Assembly (NCBI RefSeq): GCF_900112205.1
Contig: NZ_FOKW01000001.1
Location: forward strand, 496,001-560,000
Origin: Natronobacterium haloterrestre
Lineage (GTDB): Archaea > Halobacteriota > Halobacteria > Halobacteriales > Natrialbaceae
DNA length: 64,000 bases
Direction: 5' to 3'
In this document: positions 17,663 to 27,283 of the stretch, piece by piece
Position numbering within the stretch: the first letter of the stretch is position 1
Layout of the letters: each line of letters opens with the position of its first letter
Made by a program: the position numbers and the translations under genes
The notes under the pieces: generated by a model
Told to the model about the DNA's origin: nothing
What the model saw: only the letters and a program-made list of their open reading frames with translations
Databases searched by the model: none

Positions 17663-18106
17663 ATGAGCGATACACCGACCGACACCGACGCCGGAACGAC
17701 CCGTGGTACCGAAACCGGACACGACACGCTCAACACGGACGTGATGCAGTGGGTGAGCGCCATCGTCGCCCTGGCGGGGCTGGGACTCGTGGCCTACCCG
17801 TTCATGTTCGAGGCCACGGAGGCGGCGATCTGGAACGACACCCTCGTGGGAACGGCGATCTTCCTGCTCGGCGGGTACAACTTCTACCGGTTGAGCAGGG
17901 ACCGGCTGGCCAGCGTCGGGGTCGCCTCGCTGGCCGCCATCCTCGGGCTGTGGGCGCTTGCCTCCCCGGCAGTCATCGAAATGGGGAGCAGCGAACTCGC
18001 GACGGCCACCGCCGCCGGCGGCCTGCTCGCGGCTGCCCTCTCGGCGTACAGCGCCTACGCGAACAGCAAGGCCGACGTCCCGGAGCACGCTCGCGCTCGA
18101 GTCTAA
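17663..18106 (+). CDS. SPW-repeat membrane protein
   Basis: 147 residues with about four hydrophobic helices after a Thr/Asp-rich N-terminus of 27 residues. Each half has the SPW-type pattern: WVSAIVALAGLGLVAYPFMF...WNDTLVGTAIFLLGGYNFYRL, then ILGLWALASPAVIE. SPW-family proteins are small membrane proteins of unknown role, common in haloarchaea and actinobacteria. PhzF follows 74 bases downstream on the same strand. Confidence 0.8.
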   Translation: MSDTPTDTDAGTTRGTETGHDTLNTDVMQWVSAIVALAGLGLVAYPFMFEATEAAIWNDTLVGTAIFLLGGYNFYRLSRDRLASVGVASLAAILGLWALASPAVIEMGSSELATATAAGGLLAAALSAYSAYANSKADVPEHARARV

Positions 18107-18180
18107 ACCGTCCGGGTCTCGAGGCCGACGACGGCTCTCGTGCCCGAGGATTCATACGCCGGTCGCCCGATCCACGTCGT

Positions 18181-19095
18181 ATGGAGACGACTCGGATCGT
18201 CCAGGTCGACGCGTTCACCGACGAACCGCTCGCCGGCAACCCCGCCGGCGTCGTCCCGGACGCGGACGACCTCTCGACGGAGCAGATGCAAGCGATCGCC
18301 GACGAGATGGCCGTCAGCGAGACCGCGTTCCTGCGCTCGAGCGCGGCGGCCGACCGCCGGATTCGCTATTTCACCCCGACCCAGGAGGTCGACCTCTGTG
18401 GCCACGCGACGATCGGCTCGTTCGCCTACCTCTACGAGCGTGACGATCTCGACCCCGGGACGACGACCCTCGAGACGAACGTCGGCGTCCTCGAGATCGA
18501 GGTCGCCGAGGACGGGACGGTCTGGATGACCCAGGACGCCCCGCGGATTCGCGAGGTCGACGTCGGCTACGACCGCGTCGCCGACGCCCTCGGCGTCGAC
18601 CGGGCCGCACTCGAGGGGGCCAGCGACGACATTCCGCTGGCGGTCTCCTCCACGGGGCTTCCCTTCCTGATCGTCCCGATCACGTACCTCTCGGATCTGG
18701 GAAGCGCCGACCCCGACATGAACGCGGTCGAGGACCTCGCGGACGCGGTCGACGCGGCCGGCGTCTACCTCTTCACCTTCGACGCGCTCGAGCGGGAGTC
18801 GACGCTGCACGGGCGGATGTTCGCGCCGGGCGCGGGCGTGCCCGAGGACCCAGTCACCGGGACCGCGAGCGGGGCCGTCGGCGCGTACCTCGATCGCTTC
18901 GGCGCGTTCGACGACGACTTTCCCGAGGAACTCCGCCTCGAGCAGGGTCACTACGTCGACCGGCCGGGGATCGTCCGGGTTCGGGTTCGGGTCGGCGACG
19001 GGGACGGCGTCCGGGTCGGCGGCCGCGGCGTCGTCGCCCTCGAGGGGTCACTGGTCGTCCCGGACGACGAGGAAGACGAGATCCTCGAGGCCTGA
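18181..19095 (+). CDS. PhzF-family isomerase/epimerase-like protein
   Basis: 304 residues, the usual length. The PhzF fold is recognised from VDAFTDEPLAGNPAGVV, SETAFL (with the catalytic-type Glu), FTPTQEVDLCGHATIGS, and the second-half counterpart MFAPGAGVPEDPVTGTASGAVGAYL. PhzF itself isomerises a phenazine precursor; most homologues act on unknown small metabolites, and no phenazine genes are nearby, so only the family is assigned. ATG 18181 begins METTRIVQVDAF, which matches the first beta-strand. Confidence 0.93.
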   Translation: METTRIVQVDAFTDEPLAGNPAGVVPDADDLSTEQMQAIADEMAVSETAFLRSSAAADRRIRYFTPTQEVDLCGHATIGSFAYLYERDDLDPGTTTLETNVGVLEIEVAEDGTVWMTQDAPRIREVDVGYDRVADALGVDRAALEGASDDIPLAVSSTGLPFLIVPITYLSDLGSADPDMNAVEDLADAVDAAGVYLFTFDALERESTLHGRMFAPGAGVPEDPVTGTASGAVGAYLDRFGAFDDDFPEELRLEQGHYVDRPGIVRVRVRVGDGDGVRVGGRGVVALEGSLVVPDDEEDEILEA

Positions 19096-19285
19096 GCCCG
19101 GACGGAGTCGGCGATCGGGCCGTTCCCGGGGGTAGAAATTGGGACTCGGCGGTCTCCTCGCCGGAACCCGACGGATCGGACAGGATTTCCCGAATCGCCG
19201 ACCGATGGTTGACGAATATTCACTCGAACCGAATAAGAAAAACATTCGTAGCTCGGTTTCGAGAAATAGGAAACGAATGCGGAAC

Positions 19286-19294
19286 ACTTAACCG
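19286..19294 (+). promoter_or_regulatory. TATA-like element of the cold-shock gene
   Basis: ACACTTAACC lies about 30 bases before the ATG at 19320. The same string ACACTTAACCG occurs at the fdhA promoter (30140-30150) at a similar distance, which supports it as a functional core element. The csp mRNA would be leaderless or nearly so. Confidence 0.55.
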
Positions 19295-19319
19295 TGTATC
19301 GGGGTTTTGGATAGTTGCA

Positions 19320-19514
19320 ATGGCAAACGGTACGGTTGACTTCTTCAACGACACTGGCGGTTACGGTTTCATCGAGACTGAGGACTCCGACGACGACGTG
19401 TTCTTCCACATGGAGGACGTTGGCGGCGAGGATCTGACCGAAGGAACCGAGATCGAATTCGACATCGAACAGGCCCCCAAGGGCCCCCGCGCGACGAACG
19501 TCGTTCGGCAGTAA
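19320..19514 (+). CDS. cspA: Cold-shock domain protein
   Basis: 64 residues, a single OB-fold cold-shock domain. The RNP1-type GGYGFIET and RNP2-type DVFFHMED are present, starting from MANGTVDFFNDTGG. Compared with bacterial CspA (KGFGFI, VFVHF), the surface is highly acidic as expected for a halophile. It probably binds single-stranded RNA or DNA and helps translation or transcription at low temperature. It stands alone just before ppsA. Confidence 0.95.
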   Translation: MANGTVDFFNDTGGYGFIETEDSDDDVFFHMEDVGGEDLTEGTEIEFDIEQAPKGPRATNVVRQ

Positions 19515-19673
19515 TCAGGCTCACCGCTGTCGCCGCCAGGCGATACTGTGTGCTTCGATTTTTCGCGACGCATACCGATCCAGAGTTCCGACGCCGTCGA
19601 TTCAGTAGTGGCGTCGATCACCCGTGCAGTACTGGTCCCGAGCGGCGAATATCGCCGGACCGCAGAGATACTC

Positions 19674-19694
19674 ATTCGAAGCCGAGTTTCGAAT
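19674..19694 (+). promoter_or_regulatory. Inverted repeat upstream of ppsA TATA box
   Basis: ATTCGAA and TTCGAAT are separated by seven bases, centred 33 bases before the TATA box. Overlapping it is an ACTC-N10-GAGT pair. The position upstream of TATA would suit an activator (inference). Confidence 0.45.
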
Positions 19695-19715
19695 CATGGC
19701 GACCGTTCGCAACCT

Positions 19716-19723
19716 TCTTTATT
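19716..19723 (+). promoter_or_regulatory. TATA box of ppsA
   Basis: TCTTTATT, about 27 bases ahead of ATG 19749, predicts a leaderless transcript. Confidence 0.6.
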
Positions 19724-19748
19724 CGGTCTGCTGACCACCCAAATAGCA

Positions 19749-22100
19749 ATGGCTGTACTCTGGCTGGACGAGATCAGCGCCGGCGACCTCGAGAAGGTCG
19801 GCGGCAAAGGTGCCTCCCTCGGGGAGCTTACCGGTGCGGGACTGCCCGTTCCGCCCGGATTCGTGGTCACGGCCGGGACCTACCGATCGTTCATCGAGGA
19901 AGCGGGAATCGACGAGGAGCTGTTCGAAGCGGTCGACGTCGACGTCGACGACTCGAGCGCCCTCGCCGACGCCGCCGACCGCGCGCAGGAACTGATCCTC
20001 GAGACGCCGTTCCCGGACGAGCTCCGGGAGGAGATCCTCGAGTCCTACTACCAGGTGGGTGACGGGGAGGCGTTCGTCGCGGTCCGCTCGTCCGCGACCG
20101 CGGAGGACCTGCCTGATGCCTCCTTCGCCGGGCAGCAGGAGACGTTCCTCAACGTCACCGAAGAGGCCCTGCTCGATCGCGTCCGGGAGTGCTGGGCCTC
20201 GCTCTTTACACAGCGAGCGATCTACTACCGCCAGGAGCAGGGGTTCGACCACTCCGCGGTGAACATCGCCGTCGTCGTCCAGCAGATGGTCGACGCGGAC
20301 AAATCCGGCGTGATGTTCACCAGCCACCCCTCGACCGGCGATCCGACGATGATCATCGAGGCCGCCTGGGGGCTGGGCGAAGCCGTCGTCTCCGGGGCCG
20401 TCTCGCCGGACAACTACGTCGTTCCACGCGACGACGGCGACCTCGAGGTGACCGTCGCCGAGAAGAAGGTGATGCACGTCAAAGACGAGGAGACCGGCGA
20501 GACCGTCGAGCGCGAGGTGCCCGAGGACAAGCGCGAGCAACGGGTCATCGACGACGACGAGATCGACGCGCTCGTCGAACTCGGCGAGCGCGTCGAGGAC
20601 CACTACGACAACCCACAGGACGTCGAGTGGGCGATCGCGGACGGCGAGGTCTACATGCTGCAGTCGCGCCCGATCACGACGATCAGCGAGGGCGAGAGCG
20701 GGGCCGGTGACGTCGCGGACCCGACCGAGGCGGGCATCGACCCGACGAAGGGCGTCACCGACGGCAGCGGCGCGAAAGCCGCCCAGAGCCGGGCCGACTC
20801 CGGAACCGCGAGCGCCGACGAGGCCGGTGACGTCATCGTCGACGGCCTGGGCTCGAGTCCCGGCACCGTCAGCGGGGCCGCCCGGATCGTCAAAAAACTG
20901 GACGATCTCGACAAGGTCGGCGAGGGCGACGTCATCGTCACCGAGATGACGATGCCCGACATGGTGCCGGCGATGAAACGCGCCTCGGGGATCGTCACCG
21001 ACGAGGGCGGCATGACCAGCCACGCAGCGATCGTCTCCCGCGAACTCGGTGTCCCCGCGATCGTCGGCACGACGAACGCCACGACCGTCCTCGAGGACGG
21101 CCAGGTCGTCACGCTCGATGGCGACAAGGGCCAGGTTCTCGAGGGCGAGGCCGTCGAACCCGAAGAGGAGACCGAACCCGTCGAGGAGGTCCGTCCACAG
21201 TCGCCGGTCAAGCCGATGACCGCGACGGAGGTCAAGGTCAACGTCTCCATTCCCGAAGCCGCGGAACGCGCCGCCGCGACGGGAGCGGACGGCGTCGGCC
21301 TGCTCCGGATGGAGCACATGATTCTCTCGCTGAACCGCACGCCCGCGAAATTCATCGAGGAGGAAGGCGAGGACGCCTACATCACGCAACTCGTCGAAGG
21401 GATCCGGGGCGTCGCCGACGAGTTCTATCCGCGGCCAGTCCGTACGCGCACCCTCGATGCGCCGACCGACGAGTTCCGCCAGCTCGAGGGCGGGGAGGAC
21501 GAACCCGACGAGCACAACCCGATGCTCGGCTATCGGGGCATCCGCCGCTCGCTCGACCGGCCGGACGTCTTCGCCCACGAACTCGAGGCGTTCCGCCGGC
21601 TCTACGAGATGGGCTACGACAACGTCGAGATCATGTTCCCGCTGGTCAACGACGCGGAGGACGTCTACCGCGCGAAGTCGCTGATGCGCGAGGCGGGTAT
21701 CGACCCCGAGAAGCGCAAGTGGGGCGTGATGATCGAGACGCCGGCCTCGGCGCTGGCCGTCGAGGAGATGGCCGACGCGGGCATCGACTTCGCTTCCTTC
21801 GGGACGAACGACCTCACGCAGTACACCCTGGCGGTCGACCGCAACAACGAGAACGTCGCCGACCGGTTCGACGAGTTACACCCCTCCGTGCTGCGGCTGA
21901 TCGGTGACGTCATCGAGACCTGCCGCGAGCACGGCGTCGATACGAGCATCTGCGGCCAGGCCGGCTCCAAGCCGGAGATGGTCCAGTTCCTCGTCAACGA
22001 GGGGATCAGCTCGATTTCGGCGAACATCGACGCGGTCCGGGACGTCCAGCACGAGGTCAAGCGCGTCGAGCAGAAACTGCTGCTCGATTCGGTTCGCTGA
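19749..22100 (+). CDS. ppsA: Phosphoenolpyruvate synthase
   Basis: 783 residues. It converts pyruvate, ATP and water to PEP, AMP and phosphate for gluconeogenesis. The order is ATP-grasp domain (about 1-330; GGKGASLGELTGAGLPVPPGF and VRSSATAEDLPDASFAGQQET), a linker, the swivelling phosphohistidine domain (GGMTSHAAIVSRELGVPAI with His425), and the PEP/pyruvate TIM barrel (about 470-783; DGVGLLRMEH, NPMLGYRGIRRSL, FGTNDLTQYTLAVDRN, SICGQAG). The linker between the first two domains carries an extra Asp/Ala/Gly-rich stretch. ATG 19749 sits 27 bases after a TATA box and starts at the conserved MAVLWLDE. Confidence 0.97.
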   Translation: MAVLWLDEISAGDLEKVGGKGASLGELTGAGLPVPPGFVVTAGTYRSFIEEAGIDEELFEAVDVDVDDSSALADAADRAQELILETPFPDELREEILESYYQVGDGEAFVAVRSSATAEDLPDASFAGQQETFLNVTEEALLDRVRECWASLFTQRAIYYRQEQGFDHSAVNIAVVVQQMVDADKSGVMFTSHPSTGDPTMIIEAAWGLGEAVVSGAVSPDNYVVPRDDGDLEVTVAEKKVMHVKDEETGETVEREVPEDKREQRVIDDDEIDALVELGERVEDHYDNPQDVEWAIADGEVYMLQSRPITTISEGESGAGDVADPTEAGIDPTKGVTDGSGAKAAQSRADSGTASADEAGDVIVDGLGSSPGTVSGAARIVKKLDDLDKVGEGDVIVTEMTMPDMVPAMKRASGIVTDEGGMTSHAAIVSRELGVPAIVGTTNATTVLEDGQVVTLDGDKGQVLEGEAVEPEEETEPVEEVRPQSPVKPMTATEVKVNVSIPEAAERAAATGADGVGLLRMEHMILSLNRTPAKFIEEEGEDAYITQLVEGIRGVADEFYPRPVRTRTLDAPTDEFRQLEGGEDEPDEHNPMLGYRGIRRSLDRPDVFAHELEAFRRLYEMGYDNVEIMFPLVNDAEDVYRAKSLMREAGIDPEKRKWGVMIETPASALAVEEMADAGIDFASFGTNDLTQYTLAVDRNNENVADRFDELHPSVLRLIGDVIETCREHGVDTSICGQAGSKPEMVQFLVNEGISSISANIDAVRDVQHEVKRVEQKLLLDSVR

Positions 22101-22244
22101 AATCTCGAGCGGGGGGGCCGAACCCGACCTCGACCCCGACCGCATTCCGCTCCCACGGACTGGGACCACTCCCTCCCCGTTTCCGGACGTTTCGTGGGGT
22201 CTCGAAACGCAACGAATATCCGACCGATTCCCGTCTACGATAAT

Positions 22245-23396
22245 ATGCGCGCCGAGCCACAGTCGTTCGACCGGGTGCTCTCCTCGATGTGTACCGAACC
22301 GCACCCGGCAGCCCGCGAGGCCGCAGAACGGTTCCTCGCGACCAATCCCGGCGACCCCGGCACGTATCAAAGCGCCGCCGCCCTCGAGGACCGGGCCGTC
22401 GCCATGCTCGGAGAGATCGTCGGCCTCGAGATCGATACGGCCGACGCCATCGGAACCGGCGACGACGCCCGGGCCCGGGGCGGCGAGCCCACCGGCTACG
22501 TCACCAGCGGCGGGACCGAGGCGAACGTTCAGGCCGTGCGAATCGCCCGCGAACGCGCCGCGTCCGCGACCGGCCGCCCGTCCGTCGTCGTCCCCGAATC
22601 GGCGCACTTCAGCTTCCGGAAGGCCGCGGACCTCCTGCAGGTCGACCTCGAGGTCGTTCCCACGACCGCGGACCACCGGGTGGACCTCGAGGCCGTCCGC
22701 GCCGCTGTCGACGAGGATACCGCGGCCGTCGTCGGCGTCGCAGGGTCGACCGAGTACGGCCGGGTCGACCCGATCCCGGAACTCGGCGAGATCGCCGCGT
22801 CGGTCGACGCCCTGTTGCACGTCGACGCCGCCTGGGGCGGATTCGCCCTGCCCTTTACCGACCGCGAGTGGCACTTCGGACACGCCGCGGTCGACACGAT
22901 GGCGATCGACCCGCACAAGATGGGCCAGGCCGCCGTCCCCGCCGGCGGATTGCTCGTACGGTCGACCGACCTGCTCGACGAACTGGCCGTCGACACGCCC
23001 TACCTCGAGTCGACCTCACAGGCGACGCTCACCGGAACGAGATCGGGTGCGGGCGTCGCCAGCGCCGTCGCGGCGATGGAGGAACTGTGGCCCGACGGCT
23101 ACCGCGACCAGTACGTCCGGTCACAGCACAACGCCGAGTGGCTCGCCGACCAACTCGAGGTCCGGGGCTACGAGGTCGTCGAGCCCGTTCTGCCGCTGGT
23201 CGCGGCGTCGATCCCCACGCCGCTGTTCGAGTCGCTGCGCGCGGAGGGGTGGCGACTCTCCCGGACGGGCGACGACCGGCGGGTGCGGTTCGTCTGTATG
23301 CCCCACGTCACCCGCGAGATGCTCGAGTCGTTCCTCGCGGACCTGGATCGACTCGAGTCCCGGGCCGCGCGGGCGGTTCCGAGTCCCGGTGAGTGA
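22245..23396 (+). CDS. mfnA: L-tyrosine/L-aspartate decarboxylase MfnA
   Basis: 383 residues, PLP-dependent group II decarboxylase. Cofactor contacts are [23 protein letters not shown] (Asp against the pyridine nitrogen) and DPHKMGQ with the Schiff-base Lys. In methanogens MfnA makes tyramine for methanofuran; in non-methanogenic archaea the relative makes beta-alanine from aspartate for coenzyme A, which is the likely role here because haloarchaea lack methanofuran. ATG 22245 fits the conserved [21 protein letters not shown] start; a GTG 51 bases upstream is less likely. It lies 144 bases after ppsA, with a possible TATA (GAATATC) at 22213. Confidence 0.93.
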   Translation: MRAEPQSFDRVLSSMCTEPHPAAREAAERFLATNPGDPGTYQSAAALEDRAVAMLGEIVGLEIDTADAIGTGDDARARGGEPTGYVTSGGTEANVQAVRIARERAASATGRPSVVVPESAHFSFRKAADLLQVDLEVVPTTADHRVDLEAVRAAVDEDTAAVVGVAGSTEYGRVDPIPELGEIAASVDALLHVDAAWGGFALPFTDREWHFGHAAVDTMAIDPHKMGQAAVPAGGLLVRSTDLLDELAVDTPYLESTSQATLTGTRSGAGVASAVAAMEELWPDGYRDQYVRSQHNAEWLADQLEVRGYEVVEPVLPLVAASIPTPLFESLRAEGWRLSRTGDDRRVRFVCMPHVTREMLESFLADLDRLESRAARAVPSPGE

Positions 23397-23509
23397 CGGG
23401 TCGGATCGGTTCGACTCGAATGAGCGAGTAGGGACCGGTCGGCGCTCGACGTACAGTATTCGACGATCGTACCACATCCATTATCGACCGTCGCGTCGAA
23501 CCGTGCGGT

Positions 23510-23725
23510 ATGGAAACGAACGTCTGTTCGATCGATCGGACCGTTCGACTCTCGCTGGGGGCCGTCCTCGCGGCCGTCGGAATCGCCGCTCTCGGCGGTG
23601 TTCTGGCGACCGCGCCCGTCGTCGGCGCCGTCGCGCTCGTCGTCGGCGTCGTGTTGCTGGGGACGGGGGCGACGCAGCTCTGTCCGGTGTACCGACTACT
23701 GGGAATCAATACCTGCGGCGACTGA
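23510..23725 (+). CDS. DUF2892-type small membrane protein
   Basis: 71 residues with two hydrophobic helices (VRLSLGAVLAAVGIAALGG and VVGAVALVVGVVLLGTGAT) and the family end CPVYRLLGINTCG. The same domain is found at the C-terminus of some rhodanese proteins such as YgaP; the two late Cys residues and one N-terminal Cys may be redox active, but no function is established. It stands alone. Confidence 0.85.
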   Translation: METNVCSIDRTVRLSLGAVLAAVGIAALGGVLATAPVVGAVALVVGVVLLGTGATQLCPVYRLLGINTCGD

Positions 23726-23825
23726 TCCCGTCGGCGTTCGAACTCTCGAGTCCGCTCGAGTCGCGGCCGGGGAGCGACGGTCGGAACCGATACACGTTTT
23801 GTCGCTGCGCCGGGAGTAGCGCCCG

Positions 23826-24146
23826 ATGGATCGACTGGACGGCGTCGCCGTCGCCGGCTCGCTCGTGCTCGCTGCCGCCGCGACGGCGCTCTCGCTCGAA
23901 CCCGTCCTGGTCGCGGCCGCGTTCGGCGGCTTCCTGCTGTCGCTGTCGCTGTGGCGGCTGTACGGCGGCCGCCCCTGGGAGGCGCTGGGCTGGTTCGTCT
24001 GGGTCTGGACCGCCGCGGTCGTCGTCCTCGAGTTGCCGACGGCGACGTTCGCGGTGGCGTTCGTCGGCACGGGCGTCCTCGGCGCGATGTTGTTGCTCGG
24101 CGGCCGGTACGACGTGCTGGCGGACGTCTGGACGACGGACCGCTGA
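23826..24146 (+). CDS. Small hydrophobic membrane protein, unknown function
   Basis: 106 residues with four predicted membrane helices, rich in Leu, Val, Ala and Trp (GWFVWVWTAAVVVLEL), and no soluble domain. Codon use is typical of the window. The family is not recognised. The same-strand DUF2892 gene ends 100 bases upstream, so co-transcription is possible. Confidence 0.65.
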   Translation: MDRLDGVAVAGSLVLAAAATALSLEPVLVAAAFGGFLLSLSLWRLYGGRPWEALGWFVWVWTAAVVVLELPTATFAVAFVGTGVLGAMLLLGGRYDVLADVWTTDR

Positions 24147-24379
24147 GTTGCCGTCGCATGGCAACCGTTATACACGTTCGGCCGTAACCTGGACTCGAGA
24201 ATGACGGATCATCCGGCCGTCGACTCGTTCTACTCGATGCCGATGTAGCCGTCGCTGTCCTCGGGGGGAGCGTCGCCATGGATCGATACCGGGCCCGATC
24301 ATACGGGTGCGGGCGACGCGAAACCCGACGCGTGCGGTCCGACCGATAGCGGCATCGCTTGCGAAATCGACCGAAAACC

Positions 24380-24398
24380 GGCGGGTTTTACGCCCGCC
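24380..24398 (+). promoter_or_regulatory. metG TATA element inside a perfect palindrome
   Basis: GGCGGG and CCCGCC arms (24380-24385, 24393-24398) enclose TTTTACG, which is the best TATA candidate for metG, 25-30 bases ahead of ATG 24416. A protein reading the palindrome would compete directly with TBP. Confidence 0.5.
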
Positions 24399-24415
24399 AC
24401 CGAGAGACTACGTAC

Positions 24416-26530
24416 ATGAGCACCGGAACCGACGAGTTTCCGACGGACCGTCCCGCGGTGGTGACCTGCGGCCTCCCGTACGCGAACGGGGACCTGCACA
24501 TCGGCCACCTCCGGGGGTACATCGGCGCAGACGCTTACAACCGCGCGCTGGGGACCCTGGGCCAGCAATCCATCTACGTTTGCGGCTCGGACATGCACGG
24601 CACGCCCGTCGCCGTCAACGCCGAACAGCAGGGCGTCGACCCCGAAGACTTCGCGCTGGAATGGCACGAACAGTACGAGGAGACGTTCCCGAAGTTCAAC
24701 GTCGAGTTCGACAACTACGGACACACCCACGACGAGACCAACACCGAACTCACCCAGGACATCGTCCGTACCCTCGACGAACAGGGCTACGTCTACGAGA
24801 AGGAGATCCAGGTTGCCTACGACCCCGACGCCGACCAGTACCTCCCCGACCGCTACGTCGAGGGGACCTGTCCCTACTGCGGCGCGAAGGCCCGCGGCGA
24901 CGAGTGCGACGAGGGCTGTCAGCGCCACCTGGAGCCCGGTGAGGTCGAAGACCCGAAGAGTACCATCACCGGCAACCCTGCGGAGTACCGCGAACGGACC
25001 CACAAGTTCTTCGAGGTCTCCGAGTTCGCGGAGTTCCTGACGGACTTCCTCGACGACCTCGAGGGCACCTCGAACGCGCGCAACCAGCCGCGACAGTGGA
25101 TCGAGGACGGGCTGCAGGACTGGTGTATTACCCGCGACATGGACTGGGGGATCGACTACCCCGGCGACGAGGGCGAGGACCTCGTCCTCTACGTCTGGGT
25201 CGACGCCCCGATCGAGTACATCTCCTCGACCAAGCAGTACTCCGAGCGGGTGGGCAGCGACGAGTACGACTGGGAGCAGGTCTGGCGGGAGGAAGGCGAC
25301 ATCGTCCACTTCATCGGCCGCGACATCATCCAGCACCACACGATCTTCTGGCCCGCGATGCTCGAGGGCGCCGGCTACAACAAGCCCCGCGGCGTCGCCG
25401 CGACCGGCTTCATCACCATCAACGGCAAGGGGCTCTCGACCAGCCGGAATCGTGCGGTCTGGGCCAAAGAGTACCTCGAGGAAGGGTTCCACCCCGACCT
25501 GCTGCGGTACTACCTCACGACGACCGGCGGCCTCCAGCAGGACGTCGACTTCTCCTGGGACGCCTTCCAGGAGAAGGTCAACGGCGAGCTCGTGGGGACC
25601 GTCGGCAACTTCTGGTACCGCTCGCTGCTCTTTGCCTACCGCAACTACGAGGGGACGCCCAAAGCGGACGTCTCCGAGGACGTCGAGAACCGGATCAACG
25701 GCGCGATCGAGGACGTCCGCGAGGCGGTCAACGACTACTCGCTGCGCGGCGTCGGCGCGGCGGCCACGGAACTGGCCCAGTTCGGCAACGAGTACATCCA
25801 GCGCAACGAGCCCTGGAAGCTCACCGACGACGACCCCGAGCAGGCCGCACAGGTCATCCGCGACTGCGTCCAGATCGCCAAGGCCGTCGCCGTCCTCCTC
25901 GAGCCCATCGCCCCCGACAAGGCCCAGGGGCTGTGGGAGCAACTGGGCGAGGAGGGCGAGATCGCCGACGCCCACCTCGAGCACGCCCTCGAGGCTCCGC
26001 CGCGGACCTTCGAGGAACCCGGCGAACTCTTCGAGAAGATCGAGGACGACCGGGTCGCGGAACTCAACGAGAAACTCGAGGAGCGGGTGGCTGCCGCGGC
26101 GGACGACGAGGAAGAGGAAGACGACGGCGACGAGGAAACCGAAAACGACGACACCGACGGGGACGAAGCCGACGACATGGCAGACGTAGACGACCTCGAG
26201 CCGCTGGCCGAGGATCGTATCGGCTTCGAGGAGTTCCAGGACGTCGACATGCGCGTCGGCCGCATCGAGACCGCCGAGGGGATCGAGGGCGCGGACGACC
26301 TCGCGCGCCTCGAGGTCGACATCGGCTTCGAGACCCGCCAGGTCGTCGCGGGCATCAAGCAACTGCACGACCTCGAGGAACTCCCCGGCGAGAAGTGCAT
26401 CCTGCTTGCCAACATGGAGCCCGCCGAACTGTTCGGCGTCGAGTCCAACGGGATGATCCTCGCCGCGGGCGACGAGGCGGACCTGTTGACGACCCACGGG
26501 GACGCCGAGGTCGGCGAGAAGGTGCAGTAA
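24416..26530 (+). CDS. metG: Methionine-tRNA ligase
   Basis: 704 residues. The class I catalytic core has PYANGDLHIGHLRG (HIGH at 28-31) and the KMSKS-type KGLSTS with Lys338. The zinc knuckle is CPYCGAKARGDECDEGC. The anticodon-binding helical domain follows to about 560, then an acidic linker (DDEEEEDDGDEETENDDTDGDEADD) and a C-terminal EMAP/tRNA-binding OB domain (FEEFQDVDMRVGRI, LANMEPAELFGVESNGMIL) that aids tRNA capture and dimerisation. ATG 24416 begins just before the first beta-strand. The heptamer array follows directly after the stop. Confidence 0.97.
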   Translation: MSTGTDEFPTDRPAVVTCGLPYANGDLHIGHLRGYIGADAYNRALGTLGQQSIYVCGSDMHGTPVAVNAEQQGVDPEDFALEWHEQYEETFPKFNVEFDNYGHTHDETNTELTQDIVRTLDEQGYVYEKEIQVAYDPDADQYLPDRYVEGTCPYCGAKARGDECDEGCQRHLEPGEVEDPKSTITGNPAEYRERTHKFFEVSEFAEFLTDFLDDLEGTSNARNQPRQWIEDGLQDWCITRDMDWGIDYPGDEGEDLVLYVWVDAPIEYISSTKQYSERVGSDEYDWEQVWREEGDIVHFIGRDIIQHHTIFWPAMLEGAGYNKPRGVAATGFITINGKGLSTSRNRAVWAKEYLEEGFHPDLLRYYLTTTGGLQQDVDFSWDAFQEKVNGELVGTVGNFWYRSLLFAYRNYEGTPKADVSEDVENRINGAIEDVREAVNDYSLRGVGAAATELAQFGNEYIQRNEPWKLTDDDPEQAAQVIRDCVQIAKAVAVLLEPIAPDKAQGLWEQLGEEGEIADAHLEHALEAPPRTFEEPGELFEKIEDDRVAELNEKLEERVAAAADDEEEEDDGDEETENDDTDGDEADDMADVDDLEPLAEDRIGFEEFQDVDMRVGRIETAEGIEGADDLARLEVDIGFETRQVVAGIKQLHDLEELPGEKCILLANMEPAELFGVESNGMILAAGDEADLLTTHGDAEVGEKVQ

Positions 26531-26572
26531 CGGGTAACGGATAGCAGGTAGCGGTTAGCGGGTAGCGGTAAC
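26531..26572 (+). repeat. Heptanucleotide tandem array, six units
   Basis: Six 7-base units abut the metG stop codon: CGGGTAA CGGATAG, CAGGTAG CGGTTAG, CGGGTAG and CGGTAAC. The units keep C1, G3, T5 and A6. A T5 tract at 26577-26581 follows and may be the metG transcription end. Confidence 0.8.
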
Positions 26573-26812
26573 ACGATTTTTCGTTCGGACCGTGGCGTGA
26601 AACCCGCCGCCGGTACAGGCGGAAGCGTTGCCAGCGGAACCGTCGATCCGTGGACTGGTTGTCGGGAGTTGCGTATCAAATGCGGAGGGTGAGTGCAGCC
26701 AGCGCCCCCACGGTCGTCGTGCCGTCCCGGTCTGATCACCCGTTCGCCGGAGGTGCCCACCGTACAGGAGGGCTAGAAAAACTCTTTCGAGCGGGAGTCC
26801 GTTTTCGTATCC

Positions 26813-27283
26813 ATGGTTCACAATCTCGACGACGTCGACCGGGGCATCCTCCACCTTCTCCAGGAGAACGCGCGAGGGGCTACGGCCGCAGATATGGCCG
26901 AGATGGTCGGCACCTCGGCTAGCACAGTGCGAAACCGGATCGAGTACCTCGAGGAGGGCGTGATTCGCGGCTACCACCCCGAGATCGACTACGAGAGGGC
27001 GGGGTTCGACCTCCATCTGTTCGTCGTCTGTCGAGCGCCGGTCGCAAAACGGACCGAGTTGGCCCGGAAGGCCTTGGATCTCCCCGGCGTGATCAACGTT
27101 CGTGAGCTGACGACTGGCACCCACAATGTCCACGTCGAGTCGGTGGCCGTCGATTCCGAGACGGCAGACGAGACGCTCACGGGAATCGAGGACCTCGGCC
27201 TCGAAATCGTCTCCAGTCAAGTCATCAAAGAGTACCACGTTCAACCGTTCAATCACTTCGGAAAGGATCTATTCGAGGACTGA
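26813..27283 (+). CDS. Lrp/AsnC-family transcriptional regulator
   Basis: 156 residues. The N-terminal winged helix (LDDVDRGILHLLQENARGATAADMAEMVGTSASTVRNRIEYLEEGVIRGYHPEIDY) has the AsnC layout. The C-terminal part (about 65-140) has the alpha-beta RAM-type ligand/oligomerisation fold (FDLHLFVVCRAP...VINVRELTTGTHNVHVESVA). It usually acts as a dimer or octamer sensing amino acids; the effector is unknown. No target gene is adjacent on either side, so a global or distant role is likely. The C-terminus YHVQPFNHFGKDLFED is longer than in minimal Lrp proteins. Confidence 0.92.
   Translation: MVHNLDDVDRGILHLLQENARGATAADMAEMVGTSASTVRNRIEYLEEGVIRGYHPEIDYERAGFDLHLFVVCRAPVAKRTELARKALDLPGVINVRELTTGTHNVHVESVAVDSETADETLTGIEDLGLEIVSSQVIKEYHVQPFNHFGKDLFED

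Noticed and set aside
24201-24248. 15-codon plus-strand frame and, opposite, a minus-strand C-terminus EDSDGYIGIE
   Set aside because: The minus-strand frame has an upstream stop and no start codon; both are too short to support without a homologue.
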